In this document: piece after piece, positions 47,007-58,848 of the stretch
Layout of the letters: the number at the start of each line of letters is the position of its first letter
Numbering within the stretch: position 1 is the stretch's first letter
Source of the DNA: Terrabacter sp. 28
GTDB taxonomy: Bacteria > Actinomycetota > Actinomycetes > Actinomycetales > Dermatophilaceae
Direction of reading: 5' to 3'
Assembly: GCA_000955875.1 (NCBI GenBank)
Contig: JYOE01000005.1
Span: 62,334-126,333, forward strand
Length of the DNA stretch: 64,000 nucleotides
The notes under the pieces: model-generated
What the model was told of the DNA's origin: nothing
Databases searched by the model: none
What the model saw: the letters and a program-made list of their open reading frames with translations, nothing else
Program-made: the position numbers and the translations under genes

Positions 47007-48014
47007 ATGGACATCATCCCGCTCGACCGTGACGACGACGTCATGCTCAAAGGGCTCTTCGGCGTCGCGACCCGCAGCGAGGCGGTCTCCCGCGTGCAGC
47101 CGATCCAGCGCTCCGAGGACGAGTTCCTCAAGATGGTGCGCTTCTCGTTCCCGGGGGAGCGCGAGGAGGGGGCCGTCGCCGTCGTCGACGGCTCACCCGT
47201 CGGCTGGACGCGCGTCTTCTTCCCCGAGCGCGACAACCTCGACAAGTGCTGGAACGACCTCGCGGTCGACCCGGAGCACCGGGGCCGCGGCATCGGCTCG
47301 GCCCTGCTCGAGTGGACGGAGGAGCGGGCACGTGCCGCCGGCCGCGACATGCTCCTGACCGAGGTCTACGTGCCCGTCGGCGACCGCGAGTCGCACGCCG
47401 ACCGCGAGTTCGCCCTCAGGCGTGGGTATGCCGTGTCGAGCGTCGAGATCGTCCGCTCCCTTCCGCTGCCCGTCCCGGCGGACGTGCTCGCCGAGCACCG
47501 TCGGCGCTCGGCGGAGGCCATGGGTGATCAGTTCGAGCTGAGCGTCCACGTCGACGGGGTGCCGGAGCACCTGCGCCAGGGCGTGTGCGACGCCTCCAAC
47601 CGGCTCATCCTCGACGCGCCCACGGGTGACGTCGAGTTCGAGCCGGAGTCGATGACGGTCGACGACTACCAGACGATGCTCGAGCACCAGCGCGACATGG
47701 GACGCCGGATGGTGACGGCCGTCGCCGTGCACCGGGCCACGGGCGTCGTGGCCGCCTACACCGACCTGTCGGTCCCGGCGGGCGATCCCGACGTGGTGTT
47801 CCAGTGGGGCACGCTGGTGCTGCCCGAGTTCCGTGGTCACCGCCTCGGCATGGCCGTCAAGGTCGCCAACCTCGACGAGCTGGCGCGCATCGCGCCGGAC
47901 CGTCGGTCGGTCCAGACGATGAACGACGAGCAGAACCCGTGGATGGTCCAGATCAACAAGGACCTCGGCTTCGAGATCATCGAAGAGGCGCTGTCGGTGA
48001 AGAAGGCGTTCTGA
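47007..48014 (+). CDS. Double-GNAT N-acetyltransferase
   Basis: 335 residues with two GNAT folds. N-domain acetyl-CoA motif DLAVDPEHRGRGIGSALLEW (~residues 90-109); C-domain LVLPEFRGHRLGMAVK (~272-287) then QTMNDEQNPWMVQINKDLGF, typical of two-domain actinobacterial GNATs (mycothiol synthase is built alike). Substrate unknown. Confidence 0.87.
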   Translation: MDIIPLDRDDDVMLKGLFGVATRSEAVSRVQPIQRSEDEFLKMVRFSFPGEREEGAVAVVDGSPVGWTRVFFPERDNLDKCWNDLAVDPEHRGRGIGSALLEWTEERARAAGRDMLLTEVYVPVGDRESHADREFALRRGYAVSSVEIVRSLPLPVPADVLAEHRRRSAEAMGDQFELSVHVDGVPEHLRQGVCDASNRLILDAPTGDVEFEPESMTVDDYQTMLEHQRDMGRRMVTAVAVHRATGVVAAYTDLSVPAGDPDVVFQWGTLVLPEFRGHRLGMAVKVANLDELARIAPDRRSVQTMNDEQNPWMVQINKDLGFEIIEEALSVKKAF

Positions 48015-48114
48015 CTCCCGGCAGGGCGACGCAGGGGTGACGACGGTCGGGTGACGGGTGGGGTGACGGCCGGGGTGGCTCCGGGGTGACTCCGGCGCGA
48101 CGGAGCGGGCGGCA

Positions 48115-48120
48115 TACGGT
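48115..48120 (+). promoter_or_regulatory. -10 element, leaderless start of the YkoF-like gene
   Basis: TACGGT, 6 bases before ATG 48127. It overlaps a GGCATAC heptamer. Confidence 0.5.
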
Positions 48121-48126
48121 GAGGCC

Positions 48127-48441
48127 ATGCTGATCGCCTTCTCCGTCGCCCCCACCGTCGCGGCCGACGACACCGGATCGGTGTCCGAGGCCGTCGCCCG
48201 TGCCATCCGCGTCGTCCGTGACTCAGGGCTGCCGCACCGCACGGACGCCATGTTCACGACGATCGAAGGGGAGTGGGACGAGTGCATGGCTGTCGTGAAG
48301 CAGTGCTGCGACGTGCTGGCGGAGAGCTCACCGCGTGTCGGTCTCGTGCTCAAGGCGGACATCCGGCCCGGCTTCACGGGCGAGCTCGACGGCAAGCTCG
48401 AGCGGCTCGAGGATGCTCTCGACCGTCAGCGAGATGAGTGA
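48127..48441 (+). CDS. Thiamine-binding YkoF/MTH1187-like protein
   Basis: 104 residues, ferredoxin-like fold: MLIAFSVAPTV, TDAMFTTIEGEWDECMAVVKQ, RVGLVLKADIRPG. Family members bind thiamine or hydroxymethylpyrimidine; ligand unproven here. No thiamine transporter lies next to it. Overlaps the next gene by 8 bases. Confidence 0.85.
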   Translation: MLIAFSVAPTVAADDTGSVSEAVARAIRVVRDSGLPHRTDAMFTTIEGEWDECMAVVKQCCDVLAESSPRVGLVLKADIRPGFTGELDGKLERLEDALDRQRDE

Positions 48442-48958
48442 GCACCGCTGGCAGCTGAGGCCGCTCGCGCTCGATGACTGCGACGAGCTGGGGCGGGTGC
48501 ACATCGCCGTCTGGCGCGACGCGTACTCGGGGATCATGCCCGACGACTACCTCGCCGGTCTCAGCGACGAGCGGTCCGCCGACCGCTGGCGTGCTGTCGC
48601 CGGCCAGCCTCTTGATGCCCCGGCGCGCACCCTCGTGGTGGTGGACGAGAGGGGGCGGCTCGCGGGCTTCGGCAGTGCCGGGCCGAGCCGCGACGACGAC
48701 GCACCCACCGAGTGGGAGCTGTATGCCGTGAACCTGGCCGCCGCCGCGCGGGGCACCGGCGTCGCGGACCGGCTCCTCGACGAGCTCCTCGACGACCGTG
48801 ACGCGACCCTCTGGGTGCTCGAGGACAACGCTCGGGCGAGGGCCTTCTACACGCGGCGCGGCTTCGTCGACGAGGGCGGCCGCGACCAGCACCCGGCCAC
48901 CGGCGCCCCCGAGATGCGGCTGGTGAGGCGGGCGAGTCCCACGATGCGGCCCGGCTGA
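48434..48958 (+). CDS. GNAT family N-acetyltransferase
   Basis: 174 residues. RPLALDDCDELGRVHIAVWRD start, acetyl-CoA loop NLAAAARGTGVADRLLDEL (usual Q/R-x-x-G-x-G/A reads ARGTGVA) and VLEDNARARAFYTRRGF end. Substrate unknown. ATG lies within the preceding gene's end, suggesting coupling. Confidence 0.88.
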   Translation: MSEHRWQLRPLALDDCDELGRVHIAVWRDAYSGIMPDDYLAGLSDERSADRWRAVAGQPLDAPARTLVVVDERGRLAGFGSAGPSRDDDAPTEWELYAVNLAAAARGTGVADRLLDELLDDRDATLWVLEDNARARAFYTRRGFVDEGGRDQHPATGAPEMRLVRRASPTMRPG

Positions 48959-49075
48959 GTCCGATCCCGTCGGTTCGCGGCCGGCGGCGGGGGACGCACA
49001 GCGGTCATCTGGGGACAAACGGCGACAGGGCCAACCGGCCGGTAATTTGCGTCACCCCGCACGAATCGCGCCCGG

Positions 49076-49092
49076 ATTGTCCGTCATTGTCC
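49076..49092. repeat. ATTGTCC direct repeat upstream of the lipoprotein gene
   Basis: ATTGTCC-GTC-ATTGTCC, 10-base period, 109-125 bases before ATG 49201 in the longest gene-free gap (48959-49200). Candidate operator; a nearby GGTAATTT (49041) is AT-rich. Confidence 0.4.
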
Positions 49093-49200
49093 GGCGACGC
49101 GCCTTTCGGCGGATTGGGGCTGCGGGTGCCCTGCGCCGTATCGTGGGGCGCGGTCGAGGCTCATCGGCCGCATCCCCCTGCACCATCGAAAGGCTCACCC

Positions 49201-50187
49201 ATGCCCCGCCCTGCGATCCGACGTGCCATGGCCGCCGTGCTCGCGTCCACCGCGCTGCTCTCGGCGTGCACCGGCAACGCCGACGACGGCACCGACGGCA
49301 CCGGCGTGTCGGCGACCCCCGTGGTCGCGCCTGACGCTGCCGCGACCACCGCGTCCTCGGCAGTGGCGGCCGCCGCATCCGCGTCGCTCGACGCGTCGGC
49401 CGGCGGAGCCGCAGCCCGCGACAAGGCCTTCGCAGGTGTCGCTCTCGAGTCGGCGAACGCGTACGCAAAGACGCTCCCTGGTCGAACGGCGGCGGAGAAG
49501 GCCGAGGCAGAGCTCGCCACGACGGGCGTCAAGGTGCTCGGGATCTCCCGCGAGGGTGACAAGCCGCGCCAGATCCTCGCCCAGACGACTCTCAAGAAGA
49601 CCGGCGCGGCCGTGCTCGTGCTCCTCGTCGGCGACGACGGTGGCGCGTTCAAGGCCGCAGCCGTGACGCCGATGCTGCCCGACGCGAAGCTCGACGCGCT
49701 CGACCCGACGAGCGACGGTTCGGCCGCGGTCGCCGAGGGCAAGGGCCTCGTCGCCTCGCCCGACGACGTCCTGGCAGCGTTCGCCGCCTCGGTGAAGTTC
49801 CCCAAGCCGACCGCGGCCAAGGTGCTGGCCGCCGACCCGCTCTCGGAGCAGCTGCGCCAGTCCGCGAACGCACAGTCGCAGGCCCTGAAGAACCAGGGTG
49901 CCTTCACCCAGGACCACGAGCCGAAGGGCGTCATCGGCGGCCTGCGTCTCAAGGACGGCAACGGCGCGATCGTCTTCGGCCACCTCGTGCGCCACGACAC
50001 CATCGCGATGCGCACGCCGGTCAAGCTCACCCCGGCCAAGGACCTCACGCTCCTGACCGGCATCAAGCAGATCACCACCGAGGCCGACCTCACCTCCAAC
50101 GAGGTCGTCGCCATCGTCATCCCCGCGACTGGACAGGCCCGCATCGTCGCCGCCTCGGACCAGCTCGTCGCCGGCTCGGGTCGGTGA
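49201..50187 (+). CDS. Lipoprotein of unknown function
   Basis: 328 residues. Signal with lipobox LSAC (Cys ~23), then an Ala/Ser/Thr-rich linker to ~75 and a globular domain with two similar-looking halves (GVKVLGISREGDKPRQILAQT; GVIGGLRLKDGNGAIVFGHL). Not recognised further. The last strand VVAIVIPATGQARIVAASDQLV is conserved-looking. AAAGG precedes the ATG. Confidence 0.8.
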   Translation: MPRPAIRRAMAAVLASTALLSACTGNADDGTDGTGVSATPVVAPDAAATTASSAVAAAASASLDASAGGAAARDKAFAGVALESANAYAKTLPGRTAAEKAEAELATTGVKVLGISREGDKPRQILAQTTLKKTGAAVLVLLVGDDGGAFKAAAVTPMLPDAKLDALDPTSDGSAAVAEGKGLVASPDDVLAAFAASVKFPKPTAAKVLAADPLSEQLRQSANAQSQALKNQGAFTQDHEPKGVIGGLRLKDGNGAIVFGHLVRHDTIAMRTPVKLTPAKDLTLLTGIKQITTEADLTSNEVVAIVIPATGQARIVAASDQLVAGSGR

Positions 50188-50189
50188 GG

Positions 50190-50195
50190 CAGGAT
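50190..50195 (+). promoter_or_regulatory. Putative -10 element, leaderless start of the YbbN-like gene
   Basis: CAGGAT, 6 bases before ATG 50202; it begins 3 bases after the lipoprotein stop. Confidence 0.35.
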
Positions 50196-50201
50196 TGATC
50201 T

Positions 50202-51152
50202 ATGAGTCACCAGCCATTCACCGCAGCAGCACTTCGCGGTGCCGTCGACCTGTCCTCGCTGAAGCGTCCGGCCCCGCAGGGTGGCCCCGCATCAGGCGCG
50301 GGCTCCACCTCCGCGGACGCTGCCTCCCTCGTCGTCGAGGGCACTGACGCCTCGATCCGCGATGTGCTCGCAGCCTCGGCGACCCACCCGGTCGTCATGG
50401 TGCTGTGGTCGCCGCGGCTGCAGGAGTCGGCCGACTTCGTCGCGACGTTCGGCGCCATCGCCCGCCGCTACGCCGGGCGCTTCCAGCTCGTGACGGTCGA
50501 CGTCGACGCGAACCCGACCATCCTGCAGGCCTTCCAGGTGCAGGCGGTCCCGGTCTCCTTCGCGTTCGTGCAGGGTCAGCCCGTGCCGCTCTTCGAGGGC
50601 GTGCAGCCCGACGACCAGGTCACCGCCGTGATCGACCAGGTGCTTGCTCTCGCCGCGCAGCACGGGGTGACCGGCACGGTCGCGGTCGACGGTGCGCAGC
50701 CGTCGGACGGCGCCGGCGACGTCGACGAGGAGCCGCCGCTGCCGCCGCTGCACCAGAAGGCTTTCGACGCCATCGAGGCGGGCGACCTCGAGGGAGCCGC
50801 CGACGCCTACCGCGAGGCGCTCCTGCAGAGTCCCGCCGACGTCGACGCGAAGGTCGGGCTCGCGCAGGTCGGCCTCATGCAGCGCACGCAGGACGTCGAC
50901 CTCCAGGCCGCTCGTGCCGCAGCGGCAGCCGCCCCGACCGACGTCGACGCCCAGATCCTCGTCGCCGACCTCGACCTGCTCGGAGGTCACGTCGAGGACG
51001 CCTTCGTGCGCCTCATCGACACGGTGCGAGTCACGGCTGACGCCGACCGCAACAAGGCCCGCGAGCACCTCGTGGAGCTCTTCGAGGTCGTGGGCTCGGC
51101 CGACGAGCGCGTGGCCAGGGCCCGCAAGTCGCTCATGAGCGCCCTCTTCTGA
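50202..51152 (+). CDS. Thioredoxin-fold/TPR protein, YbbN/CnoX type without CXXC
   Basis: 316 residues: N-terminal linker, thioredoxin fold (~45-150) and C-terminal TPR-like repeats (LHQKAFDAIEAGDLEGAADA onward). At the usual active site VLWSPRLQESADF has no cysteine (W-S-P-R-L in place of W-C-x-x-C), so not a redox enzyme; cis-Pro loop VQAVPVSFAF is kept. YbbN/CnoX relatives hold unfolded proteins for GroEL/DnaK. Confidence 0.9.
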   Translation: MSHQPFTAAALRGAVDLSSLKRPAPQGGPASGAGSTSADAASLVVEGTDASIRDVLAASATHPVVMVLWSPRLQESADFVATFGAIARRYAGRFQLVTVDVDANPTILQAFQVQAVPVSFAFVQGQPVPLFEGVQPDDQVTAVIDQVLALAAQHGVTGTVAVDGAQPSDGAGDVDEEPPLPPLHQKAFDAIEAGDLEGAADAYREALLQSPADVDAKVGLAQVGLMQRTQDVDLQAARAAAAAAPTDVDAQILVADLDLLGGHVEDAFVRLIDTVRVTADADRNKAREHLVELFEVVGSADERVARARKSLMSALF

Positions 51153-51164
51153 CGTGTTCGCGCA

Positions 51165-51196
51165 GGAGCGGTCCGTCCCTCGGGGCGGACCGCTCC
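51165..51196. terminator. Terminator between ybbN-like gene and the glucan operon
   Basis: GGAGCGGTCCGTCC pairs with GGGCGGACCGCTCC (one T-G pair) around CTCG, then TTGCG. Serves convergent genes. Confidence 0.75.
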
Positions 51197-51261
51197 TTGC
51201 GTCCGTCGAAGGGTGACGGAGCGTTCTCTCGATCGAGAGGTGACGGGTGGTCGCCCGGTCG

Positions 51262-51773
51262 TCAGTCGGTGGTGGCGGTGTCGACCACCGACTCGGCGAG
51301 GCGCTCGACCACCTCGGCGGCGGTGCCCGCGAGCGACTCCGCGTCGTCGGTGTCGGGCGGCGTCGTCACCCACAGCCCCCATCCCGGCGTCGACGGGTCG
51401 ATGCCGGTGCCGACGACCACGAGGTGCACCGGGGCCGGCGCCGCCAGGTCGAGGTAGTCCTCCAGGCGGTCACCCTCGACCCGGTCGACGACGACGACGT
51501 CGTAGCCCTCGATGAGGTAGGTCTCCGCCAGCGCGAGGCCGGCCGACCAGCGCAGCAGCTGGCGCCGAATCAGCCCGACGGCCGTGAGCTCGCCGCCGGA
51601 GTCGCCCTGGGCGGCCTCGACGAGCATGGCGTCGAGCACCTGGCCGTCGACGACGACCGAGCTGCCCAGCCGTTCGCCGATGGCGCGACCCAGCCGGCCC
51701 AGGCTCGACGCGTCGGCGCCCGTGACGAGCACGAGCCGGCCGGGGGTGCCGGCCGGCTCGGGGACGGAAGCCG

Positions 51774-51777
<4 letters not shown>
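51262..51777 (-). CDS. Kinase-like protein with a degenerate P-loop
   Basis: 171 residues. Starts like a small P-loop kinase ([35 protein letters not shown]), but GKS/GKT is replaced by SSLG, so ATP binding by a normal Walker A is unlikely. The middle has [16 protein letters not shown], Walker B-like. Last gene of the glgE operon, ATG overlapping the pgm stop (ATGA). A regulatory pseudokinase is possible (inference). Confidence 0.7.
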
Positions 51778-53416
<1,639 letters not shown>

Positions 53417-53420
<4 letters not shown>

Positions 53421-55714
53421 GAGGGGTCTCCGTTCGTCGTCGTGGGCTGGGCGGTGGTCGGGTCGGAGCCGACCGTCCCGGGGATGGTGGCCGACGCAGC
53501 CGAGGTGGGCCCGTCGACCGGGACGAGCCAGACGGTGGACAGCCGGGGGACCGTCAGGTCCGCGGCATACGGCTGCTGGTGCCACGGCTCCGCTCGGGCC
53601 TCGACGACGATGCCGGCGCTGCTGGGGGCGTCGGGGTGGTAGCCGGCCGTGTCGAGCACGACCGTCCAGCGGCCTCCACGGGGCAGCCCGATGCGGTAGG
53701 ACTGCTGCGTCTCGCCGCTGAAGTTCATGACGCAGGCGACGACGGGGGCGTCGGTCGCCCGGTCACCCCGGCCGAAGCGAAGCCACGAGAAGGTGTTGTG
53801 GTCGGCGTCGTCGGCCTCGAGCCACTCGAAGCCGCTCGGGTCGGCGTCCAGCTCCCAGAGGGCCCGGTTGCCTCGGTAGATGCCGTTGAGGTCCTTCACG
53901 AGGTTGTGCACGCGGTAGTGCAGGGGCTGCTCGAGCAACCACCAGTCCAGGCTGCGGCCCTCCGACCACTCGGACTCCTGGCCGAACTCGCAGCCCATGA
54001 AGAGCAGCTGCTTGCCCGGGTGGCACCAGAGGTAGGCGAGGAACGCGCGCAGCGTCGCCACCTGCTCCTCGCGCGGGCCGCGCGACTTGCGCAGCAGCGA
54101 GCCCTTGCCGTGGACGACCTCGTCGTGGCTGATCGGCAGCACGAAGTTCTCGTCGAAGGCGTACATCAGCGAGAACGTGAGCTTGCCGTGGTGGTACTTG
54201 CGGTAGATGGGCTCCTCGCCGAGGTACTTCAGCGAGTCGTTCATCCAGCCCATGTTCCACTTGAAGCCGAAGCCGAGCCCGCCGTGGTTCGTCGGCTTCG
54301 TGACGCCGGGCCACGTCGTCGACTCCTCGGCGATGGTGACGATGCCACCGACGCGCTTGTACGCGGTCGCGTTCGTCTCCTTGAGCAGCTCGACGGCCTC
54401 GAGGTTCTCGCGCCCGCCGTGCTTGTTGGGCACCCAGGCGCCCGCGTCGCGGGCGTAGTCGAGGTAGAGCATCGAGGCGACGCCGTCGACGCGCAGGCCG
54501 TCGATGTGGAACTCCTCGAGCCAGTAGATGGCGTTGGCGACGAGGAAGTTGCGCACCTCGGGTCGGCCGTAGTCGAAGATGTTGGAGCCCCACTCGGGGT
54601 GCCATCCCAGCCGCGGGTCGGGGTGCTCGTAGAGCGGGAGGCCGTCGAAGCGCGCCAGCGCCCACTCGTCGGTGGCGAAGTGGCCGGGCACCCAGTCGAG
54701 CAGCACGCCGATGCCGGCCTTGTGCAGCTCGTCGACGAGGTAGCGGAAGTCGTCGGGCCGGCCCCACCGGGAGCTCGGCGCGTAGTAGCCCGTGACGTGA
54801 TAGCCCCACGAGGGGACGTACGGGTGCTCCATGACGGGCAGGAACTCGACGTGGGTGAAGCCGAGGTCGCGCACGTAGTTGACGAGGTGCTCGGCGAGGC
54901 CGCGGTAGCCGAGGTCCTGGCGCCAGGAGCCGAGGTGCACCTCGTAGATGCTCATGGGCCCCTGGTGGGCGTTCGAGGTGCGGCGGTGCTCCATCCAGGC
55001 GTCGTCGCCCCAGTGGTAGTGGCTCTCGGTGACGATGGCCGCCTGCTTCGGGGCGACCTCGGTCATCCGCGCCATGGGGTCGCTCTTGAGCCGCACGAGC
55101 TCGTCGGGGCCGCGCACGGCGAACTGGTAGTTCATCCCCTCGCTCGCGCCCGGCAGGAAGAGCTCCCAGATGCCGCTCTCGCCGAGCGCCCGCATCGGGT
55201 GCGAGCGCCGGTCCCAGTCGTTGAAGTCACCGATGACGTGCACCGCCTTGGCCCGCGGAGCCCAGACGGCGAACGACACGCCCCAGACGTCGCCCAGCGG
55301 ACCCGGGTAGTGGCGCACGTGGGCCCCGAGGACGGTCCACAGCTGCTCGTGGCGTCCCTCGTTGATGAGGTGGCGGTCGATCTCGCCCAGCGTGGGCGCG
55401 AAGCGGTAGGGGTCGTCCTGCTCGTGCTCGACGCCGTCGCCGTACTCGACGAGGAGGCGGTAGTCGTGCGTCGAGCCGAAGTCGGGCGAGGTCATCGACC
55501 AGATGCCGTCGCGCACGTGCTGCAGCTCGACCCGGTCGCCCGAGTCGAGGCGAGCCGCCACGCGCGTGGCGAAGGGCCGGAACGCCGTGATGGTCAGCCC
55601 GCCGGGACCGACATGGTGCCCCAGCAGGTCGTGGGGCTGGCCGTTGCGGCCGTGGACGAAGGCCGTGATGGCGGCCTCGTCGAGCGAGGGTCCGTGGGAC
55701 GTGTGGCTGCTCAT
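53417..55714 (-). CDS. glgB: 1,4-alpha-glucan branching enzyme
   Basis: 765 residues, GH13. Two N-terminal beta domains (CBM48), TIM barrel with [15 protein letters not shown] (nucleophile Asp), [14 protein letters not shown] (acid Glu) and [13 protein letters not shown] (Asp), C-terminal beta domain. Adds alpha-1,6 branches to the linear glucan made by GlgE. ATG overlaps the mak stop (ATGA). Confidence 0.97.
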
Positions 55715-57137
55715 GGCGTGCCTTCCGGGGTGATGAGCCGCTCGACCGCGCCGAGCGGGATCGGCAGCCAGGACGGGCGGTTGCGGGCTTCGTAGACGAC
55801 CTCGTACAGCGCCTTGTCGAGCTCGAGCGCACGGGTGAGGGCGACCGCGTCGGCGTCGGGCTCGCCCGCGACGGAGGCGTATCCGTCGAGGAACGCCCGT
55901 CGGCAGGCGGCGGCCCAGGCCGACGCGTCGACCGGTGACTCCGCCAGCGCCACAGAGCCGGCCGCGTAGTCGAACGAGCGGAGCATGCCGGCGACGTCGC
56001 GCGCCGTGAGGTCGGGCTGCGTCCGTTCGGTCAGGGGGCGCAGCGGCTCTCCCTCGAAGTCGAGTGCCACCCAGCCACGCTCGGGGACGTCGAGCACCTG
56101 GCCGAGGTGGTAGTCGCCGTGGATCCGCTGGAGCGGGGGCCAGCGCACGTCACGCACCGACTGCGCGATGCGGTCGACCGCGGCCGAATGGGAGGAGAGC
56201 TCCGGCACGAGGGCGGCCGCGGCGGCATACCGGTGTCGCATCGAGGTGACGAGCGCGTCCCGCGACTCGGGAGTGACCTCGGAGGTGCCGAGAGCGTGGG
56301 CGAGGGCCGTGTGGATCTGCGCCGTGACGACACCGAGGTCACGGGCGCGCGCGGTGAAGTCGGCCCCCGAGGCGGCCGCGACGAGCGCCACGCGCCAGGC
56401 GTCCTCGACGCCGGGGATGAACTCCTGCGCGAAGGCGAGGTGCCCCTGCTGCGCGGAGCCGTCCGCAGGAGAGTCCCACGCTCCTGCCAGGTGTCCGACG
56501 GCCATGGGCACGCGGTCGGAGCCCTCGCGGGTGAGCGCCGACTGCACGACGACGTCGGGGTTGTCGCCGTCCTGCACGGTGCGGAAGACCTTGACGATGA
56601 GCGGCTCGGCCGGCCCGCCGTCGGGGGCCGCCATGCGGCAGATGATCGAGGTGTTGGACTGCTCGCCGCTGAGCACCGACGACGAGGAGACCGAACCGTC
56701 GACCTGGCCGGTGCTCGAGCCCTCGGCGAGGGCGTTGCTGCCGACCGAGGCCTGGGCCTCGTCGGCGACCCCGGACCCGAGGATCGTCGCCATGAGCTGC
56801 GAGACGTAGACGGGGTCGTGCGGCCCGTCGTAGACCCAGCGCGTGCCGAGGACGCTGTGCTCCATCGTGCCGAGCAGCGCGTGCTCCGCGCCCTCGAGCG
56901 GCGCGTTCCGGTAGGTGAGCGGCACCTGGTAGACCACGGCCGGTGTCACGGCCTCGTCGGCGAGCAGCAACGTCTCGCACCCGACCTCGCCCTCGGGATC
57001 CTCGAAGCGGAAGCCCCCGACGCGACGCAGCTGCGGCACGTGGCCCTTGCCGTGGTACCACCGCTGGCGCGGCATCCACTCGGTGACGATCTCGGTCTTG
57101 GTGGGCACGATCGTCGCGCCCTTGTGCACGATGGCCA

Positions 57138-57138
<1 letters not shown>
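55711..57138 (-). CDS. mak: Maltokinase
   Basis: 475 residues, aminoglycoside-phosphotransferase-like fold. Phosphorylates maltose to maltose 1-phosphate for GlgE. N-terminal cap domain (WMPRQRWYHGKG), catalytic IHGDYHLGQVL and VALDFEGEPLRP (Mg site). Shares one base with the treS stop (TGATG). Separate from TreS, not fused. Confidence 0.94.
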
Positions 57139-58844
<1,706 letters not shown>

Positions 58845-58848
58845 GCGG

